A stretch of 64,000 nucleotides of DNA from Hypericum androsaemum (GCA_963995505.1 OZ023190.1:17168092-17232091); one strand, 5' to 3'; shown: positions 49,913-63,102, counted from the first letter of the stretch. Made by a program: numbers and translations. The notes: generated by a model from the sequence alone, not told the origin.

Positions 49913-50194
49913 CACATATGGACATGCAGCCAGAAGCACATGAATGATGGTCTATTAAAAATTGAGGATGGTATTATCCGATAATTCACTGCAGATTAGA
50001 GAGATATGATGAAAAATAGCCAACTTACCTTAGCCACCCCATCACCCCATTGACATCCATTTGATTGGCACTTGACATTCCAAGAGTGAGCTTCTATTGC
50101 TATTATCCTGATTAGAAGCGTCTCAGACATGACAAGCTCTGAATAGTTGTTTAGGTTCTTATTTTGTCATGGTAGCCTTCATGTTTAGGTTTTA
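49913..50194. other. 3' flank of element A, duplicated at 58005-58350
   Basis: From cacatatggacatgc onward it aligns with 58007 onward (shared: ccaccccatcacccca, gagcttctatt, gacaagctctg, gttcttattttgtcatgg). It lacks about 66 bases present in the second copy. It is joined abruptly near 50194 to the middle of an LTR. Confidence 0.85.
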
Positions 50195-50895
50195 TTTCTC
50201 CCCGTCTTAGAGTTTTTACGTAAATCTTGTGTGTCATATTTTTCTCATTTTGGTCTAATTTTTCAACAAGTGGTATCAGAGCCAAATCTGAGACCTGAGT
50301 GAACACGAAACAAAAAAATTAATTTAAATTGGGGATTAGGGTTTTCTTTGAAAATTTTTTAGAGCGCCAGCCAGCAGCAGCCACCCACCACACAGTCGGT
50401 CACCGCCCGTACAGCCACCCATTCGCTTGCCACCAACTCTTCGCCGCACTGTCGATGGCCGAGTTTTGAGAAGAGAGAGACTGTCGAGATTTTGCTGTAC
50501 TATTTTTTAACCCGACGCATCATCGCTTTTTCCCAACGTTGCCTGAAAGAGGCGACCACCCCTACATCTGCGTTGCTGCCCTTCAGTCATCCTATCGCTC
50601 GCAGTTTTTGGGGAGAATGAAGAAACTTTCTAGGTGAGAGAAAGCTCCCCGATTCGTACAGCCATCGCACCGAAAACTGTTGCCCCATCGCATCCCCACT
50701 CGTTACCGACCGAGGTTGAGCCATCGCTTGCCAGCCCAGTTACGTGCTGCCCGCCATTGGATGTCCATTTGCCTCCCGCCGGTTCCTCTGTTTTGGGTTG
50801 CAAAACCCTAGTTCAAGTTGACTTTTTCATCAACTAGTGGCTGATTTTGGTTATTAACCTGTTTGGGCTGATTTTTGGGTTCGGGATATTTTAGG

Positions 50896-53800
50896 ATGAC
50901 CTCTATGAAGTACAAAATTTCTCAGTTGATGAGAAAAACTAATTTTTTCTTGTGGCAAATTAAGATGCGTGCTATTCTGATATATTTGGAGCTCCATGAG
51001 ACTTTACTTGATGAAGAGTTGATGCCTTTGAGTTGGGATGTTGTGATGAAAACGTCAAAGAATTGTAAGGCTGTGAGTCAGATTAAGTTATACTTGTCAG
51101 ATGATATTTTGCGGGATGCATTGAAGGAGACAACGACTTCCTCATTGTGGGCAAAGCTTAAAAAGTTGTGCATGTCCAAGAGTTTGACCAACAAACAGTG
51201 TCTAAAGCAACAAGTATTTTCTATCCGGATGCAAGAAGATAAGCCTATGCATGAACACCTTAATGAATTTAAGAATATAGTGGATGATCTTAGAACTCTG
51301 GATGTGATGTATGATGATGAAGATTTGACTTTATTATTATTGTGCTTGTTGCCTGCCTCTTATCAGCAATTCATGGATACTTTGTTATTCAGCCATGATA
51401 CTCTGAGTTGGAATAATGTTCATGATGATGAAGAGTTGGGATAATGTTCATGAGTATGATGATGACGATTTGGCTTTATTATTATGGTGCTCGTTGCCTA
51501 CCTTTTATCAGCAATTCATGGATACTTTGTTATTCAGCCATGATACTCTGAGTTGGGATAATGTTCATGATTCGCTCTTGGAGAAAGAGAGAATTGATAA
51601 GGACACTGTTAGTTCCTCTGAAAATAGCCAAGGGAACATCTTGATTATGAGTAAGAGGTCTAAAGAGAGGAATGCTAAGTCTAGTTGAAGGAAAAAAAGT
51701 AGCAACAAATCAAGGTCAATGTATAAGAATACGATTTGTTTCCATTGTGAGAAGGTTGGGCATATTAAATAGTTCTGTCATGAGTTAAAGAACTAGAAGA
51801 AGGGAGAAAAGTCTAGTCATCCGAAAGGAAAGAGTTCTCACAAGGCCAGTGCTAGTGTTGCCACCACCACTCAGAAAGAAATTGATAGAGACATTTTGTC
51901 TGTGATTGATAGGAAGTCTAAAGTTGATGCTGCTTAAATTCTTGATTATGCTTGCACATTTCATATGTGTCCCATCATAGACTAATTTTCAACATATGAA
52001 CGTGCAGAGAGTAATGTTCTCATGGAAAATAATTGTCTCCAAGATTATTGGTATTGGCACAGTGAAGATCAAGATGCATGATGGTGTCATTTGAACCTTG
52101 ACGAATGTGAGGCATATCTATGATTTAAAGAAAAAAATTGATTTTGCTGAGTACCCTTGATTCATTGGGGTATAAGTACACAAGAGAAGGTAGAGTTTTT
52201 CATGTGAGTAAGAACTCATTAGTGCATATGAAGGCCAAGAAGGAGGTTGGGAATCTGTATATTTTGCAGGGTTCTATAGTTAGAGGGACTGCTGCTGCTG
52301 CATCTGGCTCATTGATAGATTCTGAGAATACCTTATTGTGGTATATGCGACTTGGTCACATGAGTGAGAAAGATATGACCGAGCTGAATAGGAGAGGATT
52401 ATTATGTGGACAGTGTATTGGGAAGCTAGATTTTTGTGAGCATAGAGTGTTTGTCAAGCAGAAGAAAGTCAGGTTTCAGAAAAATGTGCACACTACAAAA
52501 GGAATATTTGACTATGTTCATTCTGATCTTTGAGGACCATCTCAAGTTGCATCCAAAAATGGTTTCAAGTATATGCTGACTATTATTGATGATTATTCGA
52601 GAAAGGTGTGGGCATTCTTTTTGAAGAGCAAGAATCCAGTCTTTGTCACTTTTAGGCAGTAGAAGATTGAGAATCAGACTGGGAGAGATGTCAAGCATCT
52701 TCACACAGACAATGATTGGAGTTTGCTCTAGTTGGTTTGATGAGTTCTGTAAGAATGAGGGTATTGTTAGACATAAGACAATTTTGGGTATACCTCAATA
52801 TAATGGAATGAGGGTATTGTTAGACATAAGACAATTTTGGGTATACCTCAATAGAATGGAATCGCTGAAAGAATGAACAAAACTTTGTTGGAAAAAGTTC
52901 GTTGTATGCTGTCAAATGCTGATTTGCCTAAGTCATTTTGGGCTGAGGCTTCTTCTACTGCCTATTACCTTATCAACCGTTCACCTCATGCATTTCTTGA
53001 TTGCAAGGTACATGAAGAAATGTGGTCTGGAAATTCTCCTAGTTATGCTAATTTGAATATATTTAGGTGTCTTGTCTATGCTCATGTGAATAATGGCAAG
53101 TTAGAGCCAAGATCTGTTAAATGTATCTTCTTTGACTATGTTTCTGGTGTTAAGAGATACAAATTATGGTATTCTGAGCTGTCGAAAGTCTTTTTGAGTA
53201 GGAATATTATTTTCAAAGAGACAGATATACTGAGCAATAGGGAGGATGTTTCTTCACCTGATGTTTCTAGTGCTCCAAGTGTAGATTTGTAAAAGTCAAA
53301 AGTGTATGTGAAGTTTGATGTTGATCCAGAAGCAAGTTCCTCCCGTGATGTTGATTGCCATGATCATACTCATGATGGGTTGTCTGATGAAGTTGAGAAT
53401 ATTGGCACTGTTGAGAGGGAGCCAATGTATTCTATTGCGAGAGACAGGCCCAGAAGAATTATCAAGCCTCCACAGAAGTTGGGTGAGACTAATCTTGTTG
53501 CTTATGTCTTGAATGTGGTAGAAGAAGTTGATAGCAGTGAAGAATCATCTAGTTACTCAGATGCTGTGAAATCGAAGGACTCTGCTAGATGGTTGGTTGC
53601 TTTGGAGGAAGAGATGGAATACATTGAAGGACTCTGCTAGATAGTTGGTTGCTTTGGAGGAAGAGATAGAATTTCTTCACAAGAATAAGACTTGGGAGAT
53701 TACTAAGCTGCCTAAGGATAAGAAGATTGTCAGTTGCAAGTGGGTATTCAAGAAGAAGGATGGTATGCCTGGAGTTGAAGAGCCTAGATACAAGACTAGG

Positions 53801-56800
53801 CTAGTGGCTAGAGGATGTAATCAGATTACTAGTGTGGACTTTAATGAGGTGTTTCACAAGTTGTGAAGCATACCTCAATTTGTTCTCTTCTTAGTGTTGT
53901 CGCTATGCAGGACTTGGAGCTTGAACAACTTGATGTGATGTGAGCTTTCTTGAATAGAGAGCTTGAGGTATAGTTTTATATGGCACATCCCGAGGGTTTT
54001 TATGTTGAAGGCAAAGAAGACCATGTGTGCTTGTTGAAGAAGTTCCTGTATGGTCTTAAACAATCTCCGAGGTAGCGGTATAAAAGGTTTGATTCCTTTA
54101 TAATTTCTCATGGTTATGAGAGGAGCAAGTATGATAGTTGTGTTTACATGAAAAAGTTTTGCGACGGTTCTCAAATGTATTTGCTCATGTATGTGGATGA
54201 CATGTTAATTGCTGATAGTGACAAATGAGAGGTGAAGAAGCTCAAAACTTTGTTGAGTAGCAAGTTTGAGATGAAAGATTTGGGTCCTGCTAAGAATATT
54301 CTTGGTATGGAGATTGCCAGAGATAGAAGAGCAAGGAAATTATTTCCGAGTTAGGAGAGTTACATTGAAAAAGTACTTGACAGGTTTGATATGACTGGTA
54401 ACCCTATGAGTACTCCTCTTGGTACACATTTTTGGCTTTCATTTGTCTTATCTCCATAGTCAGTTGTTGAGGTCGATTACATGTGTGGTATTCCATACTC
54501 CAGTATTTTTGGTTCTCTGATATATGCTATGATTTGTACATGCTCGAATTTGGCCTATGTTGTGAGTATCGTTAGCAGGTAAATGACAAATCTTGGAGAA
54601 GATCATTGGAGAGTAGTGGAGTGGATTATGATGTACTTGAAGGGTACCAAAGGCGTGTGTCTACAGTTTGGAAGCAGTAGTGATGAAGTCATTATTTTTG
54701 TGAATTTAGATTATGCTGTTCAGGCTATTGTCTGGATTTTTCTTCACTCTTGGAGGTTGTGCTATCAGTTAGAGAGCTTGTCTACAGGCCACAGTTGCAT
54801 TGTCAACCACTGAGGTAGAGTATATGGCTATTACTGAAGGTGTGAAGGAGGTTATCTGTAATACCCGACTAATTTAGTTAAACTTTATTAGATTTAATCA
54901 AGTATAATAAGTCATTCGGTAAAATAACGATGTAATATTCAGAAAAATGTCTAGAGAAATTGTTAGTCTAGATATTTTAAGAATTGGGTTGAGCGGACAA
55001 TATTTTTATATTGAAGATTTGCAAAGTTGGAGAATTAAATAAATTAACCTTATATACATATATAAATTGTGGACGTGATTTTAATCACGGAAAGGAATAA
55101 AATATGGAATTCTACTTCTTGATTGGAAATTATGGCTACAAGCAAAATTTAATATTTGGTAGACGTTTCAAGGATGTACTTTAGATATAGATAATTTAAT
55201 GGAACATGAGCTGGATAGATAAGTTTTAGTAAGCTCCCAGTAATAAATGGGATAAGGTAAGACGATATATATGAGAACTATAAACAAAATAAAAAATAGG
55301 CACAGAAACGTGGCAAGTTAAAAAAAATTGGAAAAAGGTGGTCAGAGAAAGTAAAAGGTGGCAAGTGAAACAAGAGGTAAGACGTGGCATAAATGGAAAA
55401 TTGACACCATCAAAGAAAGAAAGTAAGTCGGTAGAAGTGAAAAGATAAAACTAGGCGAAAGGATTACGTAATTGTTCATTCTCTGTATTTAGACTGAACC
55501 AAAATAAAAGAAAAGGGAGCACGCAAGTTCATTAAGTGAACGAGGCTATGAAATTAAAGAAAAGACCAATTAAGGAAGAAGAAACAACCGAGAAAATTAA
55601 AGCAAGAAGTCTATGGGGTAAGTTTTTGAGCTAGAATGTTTATTTTATTCAGTAATCAACTTAGATGAAATTGAAATGAAAATTAAGAAACAAGTAGACA
55701 TGTTTAATTACTTAAGAAATTCAGAAAATTAATTAAGTTTTGTAATTTGAGGTGAACCGAGTTATTGGTTAAGAAGAAAGTAAATTCTAAATCATTCGCA
55801 TATCTATATTACTTACAAGTATTGACTATTATTGACGAGTAACAATTAAGATGGGAAATTGAGAGTGATATACGAAGAACTTGGAAGTAATTAATTTACA
55901 TAGAGATAATGATTAATATATATTGAGAAGTCCATACATAAATAAGAAGAATACATGTTGGAATGAAAAATAATGTCAAGTCGATATAGAAAATAATTTG
56001 TATTGGTCAAGTTTATTGATTTTCGCTAGATGAATCAAAGAAAAGAAGAGGTTGTCGTGGAAGAGAAAGAAGGGTAAATTGAATAAGTAAATTTTAATAT
56101 AATAGAAACTATAAAGAAAGAACCAATGGATAAGGAAATTGTAAGTGAGATATTATATATGTATTATAATATGATTGAATTAGAAAATGAATATTTGTTG
56201 TGGCATGTCTCGGATTGAATTATCCGACCTTGAAAATTTTGTGAAAGGATCAAGTAAATGAGAAAGAGATTGTATATCGCAGGGAAGAAATCTACTAATG
56301 ATCGTCGAGCCGAAATTGGCAAACAAATAATATGTGTTTATCATGATCTGAATATGGTAATATGAGTGTATTTTGTGCATTTGTCATATAAGCATATTGT
56401 ATGACGTTATGATTTGTGAAAGTTTGTTCAATCTGGCCCAGCGGGGGCATTGGATATGTTTGGTATGTTTTGGAGCCTATGAATTTGTTATGATATGAAA
56501 GTCTGTTATATGGATGGCTCTGCTCTGTGATATGGACGTCTAGTAGGCAGAGATCCACCAGTGACCAACCGGGGATGTTGGCATATGTGCACATATACTG
56601 AGGATACAATTGATTCTGATATGATCTGTTTGGCCGGCGGGGTTGGTTTCTGATGGCGCCTTTGAGATATGGTATCCTCGTGTTGGAGTTGGAGTGACAC
56701 TATCTAGATCTTGTCGAATGTTCGTCAGTTCTTCTATATGATATTTGAATTATGTGTCATGTGTCAAATTACGTGACGGTATGGGACGTTGCGTAGTTTG

Positions 56801-57651
56801 CTCATATTTCTCTGCCTTTGTGATTATATGTTAATATTTGGTCATCTGGTAAATAAGACGTTATAATCTAAATGTCTGCATGATTCAATTTCCATGTTAG
56901 TCATATGCATGTGTTAGGTATGTTTGAGCATTGAATAGCTAAATAAATTGCGATGCATATCTTATTTGTTTACTGAGTGTTCCAAAACACTCATCCCCCC
57001 TCCTACCAGTTTTGCAGGAACTCGTACATGAGTTGTATTAGTTCAGAGATCTACTATGACTGTACCAAGTCCGCTTTGTTCTCCAGGACTGGCATCGAGG
57101 TCTCCAGTTTGTATTTATCTTTTTGATCTAGAAGCTCCATAGTCACATGATTTGTTTTGATCTTGGGGAGTATGTATAATAAAGAAAAAGCTTGGCTTAT
57201 ATTTTGTAAATTTGGAATATGAAACTAAAGATCATTAAGTTATAATTTTACGTTTAAAGACTTATTATTATAAATTCTGAATACGTTTGAGGCTGGCTAG
57301 ATTTCTTATGTGATTAAAGGAGTTGAAGTCTAGCGCCGGTCACCGACCACCGATTTGGATCGTGACATTATCTGGTTAAAAAGTTTTTTCAGTAAAATAT
57401 GTGAGAAACTGCAGGTCAGTACGGTGTACAGTGATAGTTAAAGTGCTATCCATCTCACGAGGGATGCTATATATCATGAGAGGACGAAGCACATTGATGC
57501 GAGGTACTACTTCATTCGGGAGCATCTTGTTCGAGGTGACATTGTTGTGAGCAAGATAGGTACCCAAGGCAACCCTGCAGACATGTTGACAAAGTCACTT
57601 TTTGCTTCTAAGTTGGAGCATAACTTGGACTTGGTAAGTGTTCGTACTTGA
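50896..57651 (+). pseudogene. gag-pol remnant of copia element B
   Basis: Gag starts at ATG 50896 and reads about 180 residues (SLWAKLKKLC, YDDEDLTLLLLCLLPASYQQF). A 145-base tandem duplication (51326 and 51471) then repeats its C-terminal part. A knuckle remnant CFHCEKVGHIK is near 51750, GAG-pre-integrase (LLWYMRLGHMSEKDM) near 52330, and integrase follows with a 52-base duplication near 52755. The reverse transcriptase region has a further 52-base duplication near 53574, then YVDDMLIA near 54190. RNase H is split by the solo LTR and resumes after 57373. It ends at TGA 57649. Many stops are present; not functional. Confidence 0.88.
54852..57372 (+). mobile_element. 2.5-kb solo LTR with 5-bp target duplication
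   Basis: The insert 54857-57367 (2511 bp) starts TGTAATACCCGACT and ends GATTTGGATCGTGACA. It is flanked by the perfect 5-bp repeat TTATC (54852-54856 and 57368-57372). TG...CA termini and a 5-bp duplication identify an LTR; no internal retroelement sequence or second LTR is present, so it is a solo LTR. The termini resemble long gypsy-type LTRs (TGTAA.ACCC start), which is inference. A non-coding MITE would not normally be this long with these ends. Confidence 0.88.
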
Positions 57652-57733
57652 TGCTGATTGCCCTTAGGGGCTGATGGTGAAGGTGGAGCAGTGTTGATGT
57701 TGGAGTCACAGAATTTGGTCCAAGGTGGAGATT

Positions 57734-58004
57734 TATTAGTATTTGTATCAAATTCTAGACAAGTTAGAACTCCTATTCCTATTGAATAGAGTAAGAGTAA
57801 TCTTCTATATATATCGACCTATGTCTATGTCTAATGTGTAGTAGTTGAGAGTTGTAAGGTAGATAAAACCTCACCGAGGTCTTGTAACCGGATTGACTCG
57901 TACAGTGGACGACTCTCTTTTGCCCGTAATTTTCTTCCCGTTTTGGAGTTTCCACGTAAATATTGTGTGTCGTATTTTTCTTATTTCGATCTAATTTCTC
58001 AACA
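57734..58004 (+). repeat. 3' LTR of copia element B
   Basis: It is 271 bp long and aligns with 46498-46769 and 49642-49912. The first base pair is mutated (TATTAG for TGTTAG); it ends CTCAACA. The flank that follows, taacatatggacatgc, matches the flank of element A. Confidence 0.9.
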
Positions 58005-59129
58005 TAACATATGGACATGCTGCCAGAAGCTTAGACATGAATGATAATGGTCTATTAAAAATCCAAGATGGTATTATCCAATAATTCACTGCAAGATTGG
58101 AGAGAGATTATGAAAAACGACCAACTTGCCTAAGCCACCCCATCACCCCATTGGCCCCCATTTGCTTGGCACTTAACTTTCCAAAAGTGAGCTTCTATTA
58201 CTATTATCCTGAATAGAAGCGACTCGGAAATGACAAGCTCTGTGTCCTTCTTGCTTTTTGTGAATTGGCTATTCTTTCTTCTTCCCTTTTCCCTTAATTT
58301 CATGATAATAGTTATTTAGGTTCTTATTTTGTCATGGTAGCCTCCATGTATCGACAAATTGCTTTCGTCCATTTGTATTCTTTATCATTTTCGGATATGT
58401 ATTTATTTTGCACCAAAAGGGTCAATTGTTTCTCTCTTGCAATTTTTTGGTCATCTAAGTTGAGGTAACACAACACATGATCAAACACGCATTTGGATGC
58501 CATGTAATTGATAGTTTCACAAAAAAAAGTACCCGTTTTCCATTTTTTCTCATAAATGATGTCACTTGGAGAATTGAATAAATGGGTTATGGAATCTGCC
58601 TAGATAGAACTAGATCAAAAGGGGAACGATGCAACGCCTAACTCTTTAGAGTTGTCTCAAGGACTGGTTTAATCGTGTCACTGCTCGGGATTGAAAACAC
58701 GACTCGGCTGCAACGAAAGAGAAATACTTTCTCAACAAAATCCTTGGGGTTATGAAATATCAATTATCAAATCAAAACTATCTCAAAACTACGAGCTACC
58801 AACTCTTATATAGAGCTATGGTTAATTCTAGAATCCTAAAGAACTTATAACACCTAATTAACTAATAAATAATAATAAAATTATGGATAAAGACCTCGCA
58901 AGGTCAATCCAAAATAACTGAATAAATTTCTAATAAACATAAATATAATGTGCCTACGTCAGCTATTATCCAAAGCGAGTAATTTAGGAGCTAGTCACTA
59001 GATAAGGAATTGGATAAGTCCTGAGATATCTAGAAAAGATTTTGGACTCTCTGCAACTTTCCTTTGTGCTAGAAAGATACTCGAAAGCAAGTTTAATAAC
59101 TAGCTAAAGAACTATCGGTCAACTTCAAG
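58005..59129. other. 3' flank of element B and intergenic DNA
   Basis: The first 350 bases duplicate 49913-50194. The rest shows no gene or recognised repeat. Confidence 0.55.
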
Positions 59130-60662
59130 TTGGATGTTGATATGTAAGAGGTGCAATTTCATGGAATTAAAGAAACAACATGTTTATCACATTTGATGAT
59201 AAAGTCAAAGTTCATGACTTTAGAAAATGCAAGCAAAAAGGGAGAATGACTAAGAGATATATTATTAGATGTTGAGTTGTGGCCACAACTGATACAAGTC
59301 ATCTCTTTGTATTGTGATAGCCAAGGGACTATATCTAGCATTTAATACCGTTGTACAATGTGAGAAATTAGATAAATCGGCTTGATGATTTGAGTACGCT
59401 AGGTACTTGATATTGGTAGATATATTCACGAAAGTGTTTATATGGAACGACAATAATTTAGAAGATCTGTTCACTAAATGACTCTTGAGAGACTTAATGA
59501 AAGTGCATAATTTTTAGGAACGAATTTAAAGATATTTCTAACAAGTCACCGATAGTGGTAATCCAACCTCTATTCTAGCACTACCCCTAGTCTAAAGGTT
59601 TAAAGGGTAATAACAAGCAATTATTGTGGTGGAAAATAATGTACGAACCAACATACTTGTTTAGGTGTTAGAAGTTGAAGTATTATATACTTTTAATGGA
59701 GTCAATTTGTCGGACAAAGAGACAAGTGTATTGTCTTAAGACACCAAGACATAAAAGGACACTTCACTTATATGAACATCGAGAGTGGTGCCACTTCTAA
59801 CAAAGTTCAAAGGTAGAACCTTGCAAATGTTCATGAAACTAGTAAGAGCACAGGACCATTAACAGTGCTGAAATTCTCTAGGAACTAAACAAAATGTTCA
59901 TAGCTTATGTGTGAAATAATTTCTGGTTTGGACACAAAGAATCGAGGTTTAAACAACTAGCCACCATCAATTTCGTTCAAACTTTGAAATATTCTCACCA
60001 ATAAAAAGTTTAAGTCGAAAGACACCTTTTAGATTCATAAGACTATGGGATTGTTGATGCCTTTTGGTATTTAATACCGAATGATACATCAATTGGTATA
60101 AAACCAAGAGACACATGTGGTTAACAATTAAGTAAAAAAGTACGAGACATGAAATGGTTTAGAAATAACTTTTGAATTTGGATCACTTATGATTTTTAGG
60201 ACTTGGTTTATATGACCTTTGGGTTCTTATAAATAGCAAGTTTTTTTCTGGCCATTTTATACCATCCAAAAATCATCCCATTCATTCTTATATCTTATTC
60301 TCTTCTCTATTTCTTACATGTCTATCATAAGACATTGTTGTTATAGTTCTAGAGGTAATATTCTATTGATTGCCACTTAGAATATCTAGAATTCTTGAGT
60401 AATCTTAAGAGTGTACTTGCTGAAATCCTTTGGCAATAAATAGTGGGGGCAAATAACACTCTAAGGACAGTGATTACTAATCACGCCTCAAGCATACAAG
60501 TTCGAACGCTTCCATCGGAGTAGTTCAAGCATCAGTAAGTCAATCACTTTGACGATCATTGGTGACTCGACAATCGGATTTGGAATACTAGAATTGCTCA
60601 TAAATCATTCATGTCTCGTGTTGCCTTAAAAAATCAGGTTATTTCTCCTCTTTACTACAACA
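59130..60662 (+). mobile_element. degenerate copia relic with 3' LTR
   Basis: An RNase H tail is recognisable with many stops around 59270-59510 (CDSQGTIS, then DLFTK). A long untranslated tail follows, with a purine-rich actatgggat. A 3' LTR at about 60052-60662 starts TGTTGATGCC and ends CTACAACA (inverted TGTTG/CAACA termini) and contains a TATA box tataaatag at 60228-60236. The 5' part of the element is missing or beyond recognition. The LTR call rests on termini and TATA box only, as no second LTR is in the window. Confidence 0.65.
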
Positions 60663-61721
60663 GTGGAGCTAGATATTCCTTGAAGTGTTGCCCTAAAAAA
60701 AAAAATTCCCTGAAGTGTTTAATCGGGTGATACGATAACATCTAAGTTCTAACACGTTTTTTCCTGCATTTCTCTGCAACGATGATTGATGAGATAACTC
60801 ATAACGAAAAGTTTCTGTTTCATTTCATAGATTTTTCAATCTGCATTCTGCCATCATTGATGTCATAACTTATTCTAAGGACTAACTATATATATAATAT
60901 AATATAGTAGGAATAAGTTCTGGTACTAGCTAGATAGAGTGGTTAAAATTTCAGATTTCATGTAATTCCATTTCCAGCTTCCTAATGTCTTATTTGTGTT
61001 AACCTAGCAAATAGGAAAATTTTTTTATGTGATGGTCATCAAGGAAAAAAAATGTCCGAAGCTTATGGAACATAAAAAATATGTTATCTTCCGCCATGTT
61101 GAGGTTGACCATATATGTGCGCTTCAAGACCGGATTCAGTGGGGACTAAAAAAAATTTGTCCATAGGTGGGGACTACATTTTGGGCCGTCAGATTTGATT
61201 ATCTTTAAATCTGATGGTCAATAACCTATCAGGTGTTATTGGTTTGCATGTGAAGTGATATTGGTTTGCATGTGAAATAATATTGGTTTAGAAGACGCTA
61301 GTTTACTTATGAAGTGATATTGGTTTGCATGTGTAGTGATATTGGTTTGAGTTAGTCCCCATATTTGGGGACTACCCTAGTTCCCACCAAATCCACCCCA
61401 TAGTTGTAATGAGTTAATCGATTAAACAAAAGTTTGTAAACAACATGCTTTTCAAGATGTTATTCTTTTGCTTGATAATATTCCTTGTGCATTTCTTTTT
61501 TACTATTTTTCTTCGTGGAGTAAATAATATATCTAATCCATTAAAAACAATAATGTGAAATAGTGAATATATTATTTTCTTGAATTTTTTTTACACCCAT
61601 ACATTTCGATAATTACCAATAAATAGAAACGATCTAATATCACCTGATCCAACTCCGTGTTACTTGACAGTTATTTATGGGACATTTGGCATTGAGATTG
61701 TCTTAAATTAGTGGACCGAAG
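60663..61721. other. intergenic DNA with a MITE-like repeat
   Basis: No gene is seen. It contains the inverted-repeat element described at 61132-61396. The rest is AT-rich and unremarkable. Confidence 0.5.
61132..61396. mobile_element. MITE-like element with internal 23-bp repeats
   Basis: Imperfect inverted ends: left ggattcagtggggacta, right (reverse complement) ggatttggtgggaacta. Each is followed by a second (t/a)ggggacta block. Inside, a unit of about 23 bases containing gatattggtttgcatgtg is repeated four to five times (about 61238-61355). The target duplication is not certain and the superfamily is not assigned. Confidence 0.6.
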
Positions 61722-62071
61722 AGGGACCAGATTTGGTGGGTACAGACAAATCTGTTAGATCTAATTTTGATTGTTGAATTTGTAGAATATTTTTTTAATC
61801 ATATCGAAGAGGGAAAGGATTGGGTCCTGGACTTGAAAAAGTAGCCAGGACCAATCTGGATAAAATAGGAGCCATTAGATCATGTAAATTGAAAAAAAAT
61901 ACAAATCTGATGATCAATATTAAGCGGAGTAGTTTAGTACTTTAACACTCTCTTGTTAGCCCCTCTCTCTCCCAAATCCTAAGACTTTTGGAGACAGCCA
62001 CTTTCAAACTCAATCCTCTCTCTCCGCCTCCGTCATCTCTCTCCCTCTCTTTTTCCTCATCTTCCTCCATC

Positions 62072-62536
62072 TCCGGCGACGGCAAGAGCACCATCCAGAT
62101 CGCGATGGCCAGGCTGGAGGACGTGTTCCGGAACATTCTCCTCTCGCACACCACCACCGTCAACGACCAGTCATTGATGAGCTCGCTCTCTTCCTGCTCT
62201 TCGTCGTATTCATTCAACGACCAGCTTGATGATGCTGAGTTGGCGGTGGGGGAGGAGACCGATCTAATCCCTAGGGCGGACTTGTCGATATCGAGCTACC
62301 GGTCATCGTCGAGCATCCGCGAGGTTGACCTAGTTCCGCCGGAGGTGGTTTCGAACCTGGAGAGCATCGCGCGGAGGATGGTGGCGGCGGGGTTCCTCCG
62401 GGACACCAGCTTTGAAAAAAAGGCAAGTGGTGAAGCCGTTGAAGGTGGAGGCGGTGGAAGCCGACGACGTGAAGAAATGAAAATTGACGAGAAAGCTGTC
62501 GAACGACTATGTGATGAAGTAGGCGCGCTGCAGTAG
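62072..62536 (+). pseudogene. EXO70 exocyst subunit N-terminal fragment fused to unrelated sequence
   Basis: The in-frame segment GDGKSTIQIAMARLEDVFRN and the later block LVPPEVVSNLESIARRMVAAGFLRD match the N-terminal part of plant EXO70 proteins, exocyst subunits that tether secretory vesicles to the plasma membrane. Full EXO70 proteins are over 600 residues and carry a large C-terminal helical domain. Here the EXO70-like part stops at about 62405, after which an unrelated Gly/Arg/Glu-rich tail reads to TAG 62534-62536. The frame upstream of 62105 opens on TTG, so the first usable ATG is 62105 and would give a product of about 143 residues. GC content is far above that of the surroundings. 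A captured fragment is more likely than a gene. Confidence 0.72.
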
Positions 62537-62780
62537 CCTTGGATTCTGGTAGACATGCTGCTCCTAAATCACAAACTCAAAGCACAAGAAGTTTGCTTGC
62601 TTCGTCATTGTTAAATGCTTCTCAGAGGATGTCAAAGGATGGAGAGAGACTTTTGCAGCGGTGACATCATCCTTTAGTTTCAATAAGCCTACGGAATCTA
62701 AGTCAACTTTTCTATTCGAAAAGGTTGACGTTGGTGTTCAGACATTTCCCTGGGTTAATGAAAATGATGCAGAAGACATA
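62537..62780 (+). other. exon-like tail of unknown origin next to the EXO70 fragment
   Basis: This balanced-composition sequence looks coding in short stretches (for example FAAVTSSFSFNKPTESKSTF, frame of 62651) but is interrupted by stops in every frame. I do not recognise the source gene. It may be a second captured fragment. Confidence 0.4.
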
Positions 62781-62784
62781 CATG

Positions 62785-63102
62785 ATGTTATGATTAAATG
62801 GTTCGTGATGTTATGATTAAATGGTTCGTTATCTTATGGTTTAATGATTCATGATGTTATGGTTTAATGGTTCGTGATGTTATGATTAAATGGTTCGTAA
62901 TATTATGATTTAATAGTTCGTGATGTTATGATTTTAATGGTCTTGTTATGTTATGATTTAATGGTCGTGATGTTATGATGAAATTGTTTGTTATGTTATA
63001 ATTAAATGGTTCGTGGCGTTATGATTAAATGGTTTGTGACGCTATGATGAAATGGTTCGTGATGTTATGATGAAATGGTTTGTGATGTTATGATTAAATG
63101 GT
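62785..63102. repeat. degenerate 22-23-bp minisatellite
   Basis: About 14 units of the type gatgttatgattaaatggttcgt occur in succession (first and second half quoted once), with single-base variants such as tta/gaa and ggttcgtggcg. Confidence 0.9.

Larger units (their letters stand above)
50195..58004 (+). mobile_element. copia element B, tandem copy with nested solo LTR
   Basis: It has only the last 74 bases of a 5' LTR (about 50195-50268, ending TTTTTCAACA), then the primer site tggtatcagagcc at 50271, an internal region, and a full 3' LTR at 57734-58004. It is homologous to element A throughout but retains the reverse transcriptase part. A 2.5-kb solo LTR interrupts its RNase H (54857-57367). 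Confidence 0.9.

Noticed and set aside
61988..62104. EXO70-like frame starting at 61988
   Set aside because: It opens on TTG; no ATG before 62105. The Ser/Pro-rich stretch is leader-like.
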